Assembly (NCBI GenBank): GCA_028868735.1
Contig: JAGWTW010000011.1
Span: 1-57,058, forward strand
DNA: 57,058 nucleotides
Direction of reading: 5' to 3'
DNA from: Hyphomicrobiales bacterium
GTDB taxonomy: Bacteria > Pseudomonadota > Alphaproteobacteria > Rhizobiales > Beijerinckiaceae
The stretch's first letter is position 1. Each line of letters opens with the position of its first letter. Of the stretch, positions 43,601-52,100 are shown piece by piece. The translations under genes and the position numbers were made by a program. A model generated the notes under the pieces. It was not told the DNA's origin and did not search any database. It saw only the letters and a list, made by a program, of their open reading frames with translations.

Positions 43601-44212
43601 GAGAATTTCCTGCACGCCGGCGGGCGCCAGGATCGGCATCATCACGTCGACCAGATGAAAATCGGACTGGTGCGCGGTGGTGGAGGATTCGGCCGTATGA
43701 TCGTCGCCCATCAGCACCAGTGCGCCGCCATGCGGCGAGGTGCCGGCGAGATTGGCGTGGCGGAACACGTCGCCGGAGCGGTCGACGCCCGGCCCCTTGC
43801 CGTACCAGATGCAGAACACGCCGTCGTATTTGCCCTCGCCGCGCATTTCGGCCTGCTGCGCGCCCCAGACGGCGGTGGCGGCGAGATCCTCGTTGAGGCC
43901 GGGCTGAAACTTGATGTCGGCGGCGTCGAACCACTTTTTCGCCGAATGCATCTGCATGTCGACGGAGCCGAGCGGCGAGCCGCGATAGCCGGTGACGAAG
44001 CCTGCCGTATTGAGGCCGGCGGCGCGGTCGCGCTCTTTCTGCATCAGCAGGAGCCGCACCACCGCCTGCGTCCCGGTCGCAAAGACGCGCGTCTTCGACA
44101 GATCGAACTTGTCGTCGAGCGTCACGTCGCCGAACGGCGCTTTCGCGCGCTGGTCTTCGGCTGCGGGATTCCTGGTCTTGTGCTCCGTGCGGCCTTCGAG
44201 AGTTCCGCCCAT
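40664..44212 (-). CDS. indolepyruvate ferredoxin oxidoreductase, fused alpha-beta form
   Basis: A 1182-residue thiamine-diphosphate enzyme that oxidatively decarboxylates arylpyruvates (indolepyruvate, phenylpyruvate) to aryl-acetyl-CoA. Order: N-terminal pyruvate-type domain (TGYRGSPLGSVD, about 70-81), TPP-binding central region (GIGCHFMAQWM about 475, then DNxN-like TNTNITYKILFNDAVAMTGGQ), an iron-sulfur segment (about 655-700) with CEGCGDCGVKSNC and CNKDFSCVNGFC, and a C-terminal gamma-type domain beginning SGVGGTGVVTISAILGMA (about 738-755). Length is usual for the fused family. AGGAGG precedes the ATG. It stands alone, and no ferredoxin gene adjoins. Role in aromatic amino acid breakdown is inferred from the family. 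Confidence 0.92.
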   Translation of the reverse strand: MGGTLEGRTEHKTRNPAAEDQRAKAPFGDVTLDDKFDLSKTRVFATGTQAVVRLLLMQKERDRAAGLNTAGFVTGYRGSPLGSVDMQMHSAKKWFDAADIKFQPGLNEDLAATAVWGAQQAEMRGEGKYDGVFCIWYGKGPGVDRSGDVFRHANLAGTSPHGGALVLMGDDHTAESSTTAHQSDFHLVDVMMPILAPAGVQEILDYGLLGFALSRYASVWVGIKCLKDTIESTSSVDGSLDRVQPVIPTDFKMPLGGLNIRVRDGILDQEARLQEYKRDAVLAFLRANKLNRIVTSGGPNAKVGVITTGKSYLDVRQAMDDLGIDETKANDLGLRLYKIGCPWPIEPEGLKAFAEGLDMIIVVEEKRSLIEVQVREELYGMKDAPIVVGKKDEKNNWLFPVKGALDTNEIAIAVAERILRYTPDEKVEQKLRSLQQAQAMLADTKDAAFRIPYFCSGCPHNTSTRVPQGARAYAGIGCHFMAQWMDRSTEGFTHMGGEGANWIGEAPFSKRKHVFQNLGDGTYNHSGVLAIRWAVDTNTNITYKILFNDAVAMTGGQRHEGGLTVDMIARQVAAEGVKKIALVTDEPYKYPSAMKWPANISIHHREELDQIQRDLSEIDGVTVLLYDQTCAAEKRRRRKRGTFPDPDKRVIINELVCEGCGDCGVKSNCVSVQPLETEFGRKRVIDQSSCNKDFSCVNGFCPSFVTVHGATPRKAKPRDMQSADALPEPPQPKLPEIGAQPFSILVSGVGGTGVVTISAILGMAAHLEGKGVGVIDMAGLAQKGGAVYCHVKIGRKPDDVHAIRVAAGEADLALGCDLVVAGTKKVLSAIHHGTTGVFVNTAEVYPGEITRIADFSLPGERVKRAIQDAAGENYGFVDASAAATALLGNSIGANMFMLGFAFQRGYVPLTEASILRAIELNGEAVAMNTTAFHWGRRAAADPKAFDAMVAPLRKPTEARALSNSLDEIISRRVKYLTAYQNAAYAARYKKRVEQALAIETARTPGKTDFAEAVARYLFKLMAVKDEYEVARLYSDGSFRKQIDAAFENVGKLEYHLAPPILGRRDAQGNAIKTTFGPWLTPAYRVLASLKFLRGTALDVFGKTAERRMERKLIADYEQQLDELEAGLNPATHALAVQIASIPEKIRGFGHVKDDNVVKAKAEEGKLLDRFRAALAPTKVAAE

Positions 44213-44524
44213 GGACGCCTCCTGATGCCCGGCGCGCGGCGCCGAAGCCTTGCAGACATGTTAGCCTGCTTCCGACCTTGGTATATGTCAGCGCTACTGA
44301 CGGAAATCAACGCGCGGCGACGGGTTAGGCTTGCCGGCCTTCTGTCCGTTTCGGACACACGAAAATAAGGCAGGCCGGGCGGCCCGGCACGCCGGTTTCT
44401 GCCCGGAAACTGCGGGGGACCACTGGCGACATAGCGCGTCCGACGACGAAGAACGATTAAAATCAAGTTGTTCTGACACGAATAATTAAGACGTGGCCTT
44501 CAGCGTTCCCGATTCGGGGGACGA
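44213..44524. other. divergent intergenic region between the oxidoreductase and the GGDEF-EAL gene
   Basis: 312 bases without a supportable gene. It holds the AGGAGG site of the oxidoreductase gene at its left end, a perfect 6-bp palindrome TGTCCG-TTT-CGGACA (44343-44357), a GC palindrome of 7-bp arms around one base (44374-44388), and an AT-rich patch (about 44453-44492) that probably contains a promoter for the gene at 44525. No convincing -35/-10 pair could be fixed. Confidence 0.5.
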
Positions 44525-47206
44525 ATGTCCAGGAAACGTCGGCCACTTCTTGGCAGGGACAAGATCTTCGCGGGTACAGGAGCGATGCTTGTCATCGTGT
44601 TCGCGCTCGCGCTCGCCGCAGCTCTTGCCAAAATGCGGAACGACGCGATCGAAGACGCCGCCACAAATGCCGGAGACATGGCTTCGCTGCTCGCCGAGCA
44701 GGTCGAGCATGGGATGGAGGCGCTCGACGCCTCGCTCCGCAGCACGGTGCGAACCCTCGAAGCGGCGCCTCCGGATGAGTTTCGCCAACGGGTCTCCGAT
44801 CCCGCATTCTTCAGGGGCCTGCGGTCCGAACGGTTGAGCCTCCATCATGCGGCGCTGTTCGCCGTAGCCGACGAAAATGGTCGCATCGTCGCCGGCAGCC
44901 AGTTTACCGGCGCGGACATTTCGGACCGCTCCTACTTCACGGCGCTCCGCGATCATCCCGACGGAAAGCTCGTCGTCGACGGGCCGCTGACCAACCGCGT
45001 AACGGGGGAAACGTCGATTTTCCTCGCGCGGCGCCTGGACGTCGATACCAAGTTCCGCGGCGTCGTCTTCATCGCCGCCGATCCCGCCGCGCTTATCGAA
45101 ACGAACACGGCCATCACCGAAATGCGCGGCCGCACCCTCGCCCTGTTCATGCGCACGGGCGAAATGGTGGCGCGTCGCCCGACTCCGGCAATCAACGGGC
45201 AGGTCGGCAAGCGGATGGATTTGCCGGAATGGCATGCGCTGCTTGCGAACGGCGGACAGGGCGGCATTTTCCATACCTCGGGCTGGTTCGATCACAACGC
45301 CAAATATGTCGCGGTGCGCGCGATCCAGAACTTCCCGCTGGTCGTCGATATCGCTGTCACCGACGACGCCGCCCTGGCGGCCTGGCGCAAGCGCAGCGCG
45401 GCGATCCTCGCCATCGCGACGGTCGCGCTCGTCCTGATCCTCGGCCTCCTGTACGCCCAGTTCTACCTGCGCGAACGGCTTGCGCGCGCCCGCATGCGGT
45501 CCTGGATGCGCGGCCTTCGGCTCAAGACGCAGACCAGCGAACTCGCGAGCGTCAACAGGCGGTTCGGCCTCACTCTCGACTACATGTCGCATGGCATGGC
45601 GATGTTCGACGCCGGGGGCGCGTTGCTCGTGTCGAACAATTGTTATGCGGAACTGTATGGCCTCGATCCCGCAGCTATCCGTCCCGGCATGCGCGTGCAG
45701 GAGATTTTCGACCTCCGCATCGCCGCCGGCGCATGGGCCGCCGAGAGCCCGGAGGCCTATCGCAGATACGCGCTCAGTCCGCCCTTTGCCGATCGCGTCG
45801 ATACGCTCGCGACCGGCCGCATCGTGTTGGTGCGCACCAAACGATCGGACGAGGGCGGCTGGGTCACGATGCAGGAGGACGTGACGGACCGGATGAATGC
45901 GACCGCGCGCTTGTCGCACATGGCCCTGCACGACAACCTGACGCAGCTTCCGAATCGCGCGGCGTTCCGCAAGCATCTGGCGCAGACCGTCAACCTTGGT
46001 CTCGAAGCCGACCAGCGCGCGATCGTCCTTCTGATCGATCTCGACGGCTTCAAGCTGATCAACGACACTTACGGTCACGACATCGGCGACAAGGTTCTCG
46101 TAGAGGTCGCCGCCCGTCTCGATCGCGTCGCCGCCAATGCCTTCGTCGCGCGTCTCGGCGGCGACGAGTTCGTCTTCGTTGCGCGCAGGCGCGACTGCGA
46201 AACGAATTGCAATTGCGCGCAAGAGCTTTCGACAAAGCTCGCCCGCGAAGTATCGCGACCGATCGAGCTCGACGACCGCCGCATTTCCGTGACGCTGTCG
46301 ATCGGCGCCGTTTTGGTAGGGCCCGGCGAGAACGACGCCGCCAGCGTTCTGCGCCGCGCGGACCTCGCCCTGCTCGAATCGAAGAGGCGCGGGCGCGCCC
46401 AGAGCTGCATGTTCGACGAGGACATGGAAAAGCGCTTCCACGAGCGCGCCTTCCTCGTCAAGGAACTGCGGGAGGCGCTCGATCGCGGAGATCTCGAAGT
46501 CTTCTATCAGCCGATCGTCGCCGCCGGCGATCACGACATTGTTTCGATGGAAGCGTTGCTGCGCTGGCGCCATCCGACGAAAGGCATGATTTCGCCCGCC
46601 GTCTTCATCCCGCTCGCCGAGGAGAGCGGCCTTATCCTGCCGCTCGGCGAATGGGTCCTGAAGCGCGCCTGCGCGGATGCGGCCGCATGGCCGGCGCGCG
46701 TGTCGGTCGCGGTCAACGTCTCCTCGTTGCAGATCGCGCAGCCGAACTTCGCCGACCTCGTCGACGACGTCTTGCGCGAAACCGGGCTCGCGCCCGCGCG
46801 CTTGCAGATCGAGATCACGGAATCCGTCCTCTTGCAGAACGATCGCCGGACCCTGGCCGAACTGCACGCCTTGCACGAACTCGGCGTCACCTTCGCGCTC
46901 GACGATTTCGGCACGGGTTACGCGTCGCTCGCCTATCTGAAGGTTTTTCCGCTCAGCAAGGTCAAGATCGACAAGTGCTTCGTCGACGACATCTGCACGA
47001 ACACGCAATCGATCGCGATTGTCGGCGCCGTGGTCGCTCTGGCGCGCGGTCTCGGAATCGCAACGACCGCCGAGGGCGTCGAAACGCGCGAACAATACGA
47101 GACGCTGAGCGCGCTGGGCGTGATGACGATGCAGGGCTATTATTTCGGCCGGCCGGCGCCGGTCTCCGATTGCGGTTTCGACGCCGTCGGAGCCCGCGCC
47201 GCCTGA
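44525..47206 (+). CDS. membrane-bound GGDEF-EAL cyclic-di-GMP protein with Cache and PAS-like domains
   Basis: An 893-residue inner-membrane sensor that may make and/or break cyclic-di-GMP. Domains: helix 1 (about 15-36), periplasmic dCache-like sensor (about 40-285; FRGLRSERLSLHHAALFAV, DRSYFTAL), helix 2 (about 288-312), a PAS-like domain (about 350-460; GLTLDYMSHGMAMFD), GGDEF domain with intact GGDEF (545-549), and EAL domain with EALLRW (676), NVSSLQ, EITES, DDFGTGYAS and AEGVET. The I-site (RxxD five residues before GGDEF) is absent (AANA), so product inhibition is unlikely. A CETNCNC cysteine cluster at about 558-564 is unusual. All EAL catalytic motifs are present, so a phosphodiesterase seems likely. 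Confidence 0.93.
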   Translation: MSRKRRPLLGRDKIFAGTGAMLVIVFALALAAALAKMRNDAIEDAATNAGDMASLLAEQVEHGMEALDASLRSTVRTLEAAPPDEFRQRVSDPAFFRGLRSERLSLHHAALFAVADENGRIVAGSQFTGADISDRSYFTALRDHPDGKLVVDGPLTNRVTGETSIFLARRLDVDTKFRGVVFIAADPAALIETNTAITEMRGRTLALFMRTGEMVARRPTPAINGQVGKRMDLPEWHALLANGGQGGIFHTSGWFDHNAKYVAVRAIQNFPLVVDIAVTDDAALAAWRKRSAAILAIATVALVLILGLLYAQFYLRERLARARMRSWMRGLRLKTQTSELASVNRRFGLTLDYMSHGMAMFDAGGALLVSNNCYAELYGLDPAAIRPGMRVQEIFDLRIAAGAWAAESPEAYRRYALSPPFADRVDTLATGRIVLVRTKRSDEGGWVTMQEDVTDRMNATARLSHMALHDNLTQLPNRAAFRKHLAQTVNLGLEADQRAIVLLIDLDGFKLINDTYGHDIGDKVLVEVAARLDRVAANAFVARLGGDEFVFVARRRDCETNCNCAQELSTKLAREVSRPIELDDRRISVTLSIGAVLVGPGENDAASVLRRADLALLESKRRGRAQSCMFDEDMEKRFHERAFLVKELREALDRGDLEVFYQPIVAAGDHDIVSMEALLRWRHPTKGMISPAVFIPLAEESGLILPLGEWVLKRACADAAAWPARVSVAVNVSSLQIAQPNFADLVDDVLRETGLAPARLQIEITESVLLQNDRRTLAELHALHELGVTFALDDFGTGYASLAYLKVFPLSKVKIDKCFVDDICTNTQSIAIVGAVVALARGLGIATTAEGVETREQYETLSALGVMTMQGYYFGRPAPVSDCGFDAVGARAA

Positions 47207-47210
47207 CGCG

Positions 47211-47240
47211 AAATGCGGGGACAAACTTTCTGTCCCATTT
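47211..47240 (+). terminator. hairpin after the GGDEF-EAL gene
   Basis: GGGACA (47218-47223) pairs with TGTCCC (47231-47236) around a 7-nt loop, with outer AAAT/ATTT pairing (47211-47214 with 47237-47240), just 5 bp after the stop codon. The AT base and ATTT tail make it a plausible terminator. Confidence 0.45.
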
Positions 47241-47322
47241 CCGCCGCCTTCCTCCCCCATCGCATGAGCTTCGTTTTGCGCCTAATCTGCGCCATGCAGG
47301 AATTTGGAGACCGGGCGGCCCC

Positions 47323-47973
47323 ATGGCCATGACAAGACGCCAGACCTTTCCCGGCGCGCTGGCCGCCCTTTGCCTGGCCGCCTCCCCCGCGGCGGCCCAT
47401 CCCCACGTCTGGATCGCCGCGCGCGCGACGGTCCTGTTCGACAAGGACGGAGCCATCACGGGCCTGCGCCACGACTGGGTGTTCGACGAAATGTATTCGG
47501 CCTTCGCGACGCAGGGCCTCGGCAAGGACGGCAAGCCGCCGACGTCGGAAGAGCTCGCGCCGCTCGCCAAGACCAACGTCGATTCGCTGGCGGAATTCGA
47601 TTATTTCACCTTCGCCAGGGAGAGCGGGAAGAAACTCGAATTCGCCGCGCCGGTCGACTATAGGCTCGACGCCGACGCGCAGAAGATCGTGACTCTGCAC
47701 TTCACCTTGCCTCTGAAGCATCCGATCGCGGCTTCGAAGCCGTTCAGCTTCCAGGTCTACGATCCCACCTATTTCGTCGCCTTCGACTTCGAGAAAAAAG
47801 ACCCGATCGCGCTCAAGGCGGCGCCGTCCGGCTGCTCGTCGAGCGTGATGGAGCCCGCGCCGCTGCGCGCCGAGGATACGCAGAAGCTGAGCGCGGCCGC
47901 TTCCGAGAATTTCTCGCCCGGCGCCGATCTCTCATCGCGGCTCGCGCCGCGCGTCATCGTGGCCTGTCCGTGA
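47323..47973 (+). CDS. DUF1007 family periplasmic protein (metal transport accessory)
   Basis: A 216-residue exported protein: signal peptide with RR near the start (MAMTRRQTFPGALAALCLAA, then ASPAAA), followed immediately by HPHVWIAARATVLFD, which opens the DUF1007 domain with a His-rich likely metal-binding N-terminus (HPHVW). DUF1007 proteins are regularly encoded beside NicO-type nickel/cobalt transporters and probably deliver or sense the metal. The stop overlaps the GTG start of the transporter gene (GTGA at 47970-47973). The ATG at 47323 is preceded by TTTGGAGACC. Confidence 0.85.
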   Translation: MAMTRRQTFPGALAALCLAASPAAAHPHVWIAARATVLFDKDGAITGLRHDWVFDEMYSAFATQGLGKDGKPPTSEELAPLAKTNVDSLAEFDYFTFARESGKKLEFAAPVDYRLDADAQKIVTLHFTLPLKHPIAASKPFSFQVYDPTYFVAFDFEKKDPIALKAAPSGCSSSVMEPAPLRAEDTQKLSAAASENFSPGADLSSRLAPRVIVACP

Positions 47974-49013
47974 AGGCGGCGACGTCTTCCCGGCTGATCG
48001 CCGCGCGCGCGCCGCTCGCCTTCGTCGTTTGCGCGTCGCTGGTTTGGTGCGCTTCGCCGGCGCTCGCCCAGCATCATCCCTTCGCCGTCGGCGCGAACGA
48101 AGGCTCGGTCGGCGCCGGCAACGGCCTCGTCGCCTGGCTCATCGCGGAACAGGCGCGCTTCTACCGGATGCTGACCGGCGCCGTCCGCGAGGCGCGCACG
48201 AGCGCGGCTGGTTTCTGGCTGCTGGCGGGGCTCTCCTTCGCCTATGGCGTCTTCCATGCCGCAGGCCCCGGCCACGGCAAGGCCGTCATGGCCTCCTACA
48301 TGATCGCCAACGAGCGCGCGCTGCGGCGCGGCCTCGTTCTCACGTTCCTCGCCGCCCTCCTTCAGGGCGCGGTCGCCGTTTCGATCGTCGGCGTCGCCGC
48401 CATTCTCTTCAACGCCACGGCGCAGCGAATGACCGCGGCGGCCGAGGCGATCGAAATGGTGAGTTACGGCGCGGTCGCGACGCTCGGCCTTTGGCTCGTC
48501 TGGACGAAAGGCCGGGCCTTCCTGCGCGAGGCGCGCGCGCTCGCGCCATCCCCGGCGCCGGCGCTTGCCGCGGCAGGCGCGACGCCGTCGCGCTTCGCCT
48601 GCGACGCGATCGAGCCCGGCCACGTGCACACCGCCGATTGCGGCCATTTTCACGCGCCCGATCCCGCCACGCTCGACAAGGATTTCTCGTGGGGATCGGC
48701 GCTCGCGACGATCGTCGCCGCTGGCGCGCGCCCCTGCTCCGGCGCGATTCTGGTGCTCGTCTTCGCGCTGTCGCAAGGCGTATTGCTCGCCGGAATCGGC
48801 GCGGTTGCCGCGATGTCGCTCGGCACTGCGATCACCACGGGCGCGCTCGCCGCCGTGGCCGTGCTCGCCAAAGGTCTGGCGCTCCGACTGACCGCCGCGA
48901 CCGGCCGCGGCGCGCTTGTGGCCCGTGGCGCGGAGCTGCTGGCGGCGATTATCGTGCTGGGCGCGGGACTTGCGCTGCTCGCCGGCGCATGGGCGTCCGC
49001 CGGCGTGGCTTGA
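47970..49013 (+). CDS. NicO-family nickel/cobalt transporter
   Basis: A 347-residue inner-membrane transporter with a cleavable signal-like first segment (about 1-34, ending ALAQ) and six or seven helices. The NicO signature HAAGPGHGKAVMASY lies at about 95-109, with further His residues in the loop GHVHTADCGHFHAPD (about 212-226), a likely metal-binding cytoplasmic or periplasmic loop. The second motif region ARPCSGAILVLVFALSQG matches the family. GTG start overlapping the DUF1007 stop. Direction of transport (uptake or efflux) cannot be told from sequence; RcnA-like members export. Confidence 0.88.
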   Translation: MKAATSSRLIAARAPLAFVVCASLVWCASPALAQHHPFAVGANEGSVGAGNGLVAWLIAEQARFYRMLTGAVREARTSAAGFWLLAGLSFAYGVFHAAGPGHGKAVMASYMIANERALRRGLVLTFLAALLQGAVAVSIVGVAAILFNATAQRMTAAAEAIEMVSYGAVATLGLWLVWTKGRAFLREARALAPSPAPALAAAGATPSRFACDAIEPGHVHTADCGHFHAPDPATLDKDFSWGSALATIVAAGARPCSGAILVLVFALSQGVLLAGIGAVAAMSLGTAITTGALAAVAVLAKGLALRLTAATGRGALVARGAELLAAIIVLGAGLALLAGAWASAGVA

Positions 49014-49150
49014 AAGCTGCACTCCCGGTTTATTGCCGTATTGACGGCTTAAGCTTCTGGCTCCGCGTGAACTATTCGTTTACTTCTGCTCGGGTCCGGG
49101 TTTCGGAAATCCGGCGTTGGATCCGTTTCAGTTGAAGTTGGGCGATTGCG

Positions 49151-52100
49151 ATGGGGGCTTCGCAGAACGTCTGGAGCAAGCGGGGCAGCGCGTACAGCCT
49201 GACCTTGGCTTTGCTTTCGACAGCGTGTTTCATGGGCGTCGCGCGCGCCCAGACGCTTGATCTCAACGGCGTCGATGCGACGCTGCCGCGGCTTCCCTAT
49301 TTCACGAACGCGTGGCTCTCGGGTTCGGCCAACATCACCAACAATGGCGCGGCCGGCGCCAATGTGATCGAAGGCGGCGGAACGGCCGCAAACGGCCTCT
49401 ATTCCGGTTCGATAACCGACGGAACCTCCTCCACCGGCCTCACGCAGACCGGCGGCGTCACTATTCTTTCCGGCGCGAATGCCTACAGCGGCGCGACCAA
49501 CGTCAACGCGGGCACGTTGCAGGCCGGCTCGGCGACCGGACTGTCGGCGAATTCCGTCTTCAACCTCGCAAGCGGCGCGACGCTCGACCTCAATGGCCAG
49601 AACGCTTCGATCGCCGGGCTCGGCGGCTATGGCCAGGTCGTCAACGCCAGGACGGGCGCCGGCTCAACGCTGACGGTCGGAGCCAACGGAACGTCGTCGA
49701 CCTATTACGGAACGCTCGCCGACGGCGCCGCGACCGCGACGCTCGCGCTGACGAAAGACGGCGGCGGCGTGCTGACGCTCGCCAACAACGCGCCGTACAG
49801 TTCGCCGGGCGCCTCGAACGCCTATTCCGGCCCGACGACGATCCGCGCCGGCGCGCTTCAACTCGGCGACGGCTACAATATCGGCACGCTCGGCAGCGGC
49901 GCGGTCGCCATTTCGTCCGGCGCGACGCTTCAGTTCAATCAGGGCGTCGATTTTACGAGCGGCCCTGCGCTTCCCGGCAAGATGTTCGCCAACGCGATCA
50001 GCGGCGCCGGCGGCGTCTTGCAGATGGGGCCGGGCACCGTGACCCTGTCGGGGGCCAACAGTTACACGGGCGGCACGGTGGTCGACGGTTCGTCGAATAC
50101 CTTTTCGCAATTGCTGTTCGCCTCGCCTGCCGCCCTTCCGTCGACCGGGTCGGTCCTGCTGACGAACGGCGGCGTCGCCGGGACGACCTTTGCGATCGAC
50201 AGCGGCGGCTTTCTGAACAAGATCGACCGCGCGTCGGTCGGCGCAGTCGCGCTCGGCGCCAACACAACCGACACCGAAGGCAGTCTCTCTTTCTTCAATT
50301 TGCCGAACGTCGCGCTCGGCGCGGCGTCGTCGAACTGCGACGCCTCCGCGTTCTGCGCCACCATGACGTATGTGGGCTATCTCATTCGGCCCTACGTCAA
50401 CGACGGCGGCGCGGGCGCCTATCAGTTCGGCGGCGGCAACGCGATTCTCGATGTCGCGACCAATCTCGGCGACACGTATAACCCCAGCGGAACCGCCTTG
50501 ACCACCGCGCTGGTTCAAGGCGCGCAGACCGTCAGCAGCTACACGATGCTGAGCGGTGACAACAGCTATTCCGGCGGAACTCAAATTTCTTCCGGCATCC
50601 TGCAGTTCCAGAGCGCGAAGGCGATCCCGAATGCGGGAACGCCGTCGATCGTCATCAGCCCCTACGCGGTCGCCGCGGCAGGCTATGCGATCGACCAGAC
50701 CTTCCTCAATTCGATCGTCGGCGCCGCCTCGCAAGGCGCGGCCGCGCTCGCCGTCGACAGTTCCAACAACCTGAACTTCAACGCGCCGGGCCTGACGAGC
50801 GTCAGCCTCGGCGCCGTCGGCCAGGTTAGTTTCAGCGGCAGAATTCTGCCCTCGACGGACAGAACGGGCCTCGGCACGTTCAACCTCGGCGGCGGCGCCA
50901 TCCCCGGCAATTCGAGCATCTATTCGAGGCTGACTGTCGCGGCGCCGCTGACCGATCTCAACGCGTCCCGCAATGGCCACAACCAGCTCATCGTCAATCC
51001 CGCCGCCTACACGAACGGCATCGACGTCTACCTGACCGCCGCCAACACCTATACCGGCCAGACCTGGATTCAGGGCGGCGCGCTCTGGCTCGGCGACGGC
51101 GTCAATCTCGGCACGATCGCCAATACGTCGCAGGTGATCGCGGACGCGCCGCTGAACTTCAACGAGCCCAGCGCGATCGTGTTCGACCGCAGCGTGTCGG
51201 GCAGTTCCGGCGTCGCGCAATACGGCCCCGGCGCCGTCACGCTGACCGGCAATCTCACCTATACCGGCGGCACATATGTTTTCGGGGGCGTTCTGGCGCT
51301 CGGCCCGGGCGCATCGCTCGCCAACAGCGCTTTCGTCGACCTCCTGAGCTTCGGCACGCCGGAGACTTTCGACATTTCCAAGGCGTCCGGCAATCAGACC
51401 GTTCAGGGGCTGATCGGCGACGCCAGCGCATCGCTGGTCCTCGGCGCGAATTCGTTGACGATCGGCACGCCCGGCCAGGCCTATCCAACGTCGTTCGGCC
51501 AATCGGGCTTTGCCGGCGTCATTTCCGGAACCGGCGGCGTGACGTTCCAGGGCAGCGATATCTATACGCTTTCCGGCGCCAACACCTATTCCGGCGCGAC
51601 CAACGTTCTGGCCGGAACGCTGCAGGCCGGCGCGACGAACACGTTCAGTCCGAATTCGACGTTCATGATCGCGGGCGGCGCGACGCTCGACCTCAACGGC
51701 TTCAGCCAGCAATTGGCGGGCTTGACCAGCAGCGGATCGACGGCGCTCGTCACGAACAACGCGACCACCGCAGCGACGCTGACGGTCGGACTCAACAACG
51801 TCTCGAGCGCATTCTCCGGCGTCATACAGGATGGCGCCGGCGCGCTCGCCCTGACGAAAACCGGCGTCGGCTCGTTGCAGCTCGGGGGAAGCGCGACCTA
51901 TTCCGGGGCGACCAACGTGCTGGCGGGAGCGCTCGTGGGCGCCTCGGCCAACGCTTTCAGCGCCAATTCGGCGATGTTCGTGGCGGCAGGCGCAACGCTC
52001 GACGTCGGTTCGACCAGCCAGACGGTCGCTTCGCTGACCGGCGCAGCCGGCAGCGTCGTCAACACGTCCTGCGAGTGTACGAGCGTTCTGACGTTCGGCC

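Noticed and set aside
41048..44368. A 1106-codon open frame on the + strand, antisense to the oxidoreductase
   Set aside because: Arg/His/Asp-rich low-information translation; the minus strand encodes a complete, motif-rich enzyme.
44486..47260. A 924-codon open frame antisense to the GGDEF-EAL gene
   Set aside because: No recognisable domain; composition typical of antisense frames in high-GC DNA.
47207..47322. Possible cobalamin riboswitch before the DUF1007/NicO pair
   Set aside because: Only 116 bp and no B12-box-like GCCACTG element; too short for the aptamer.
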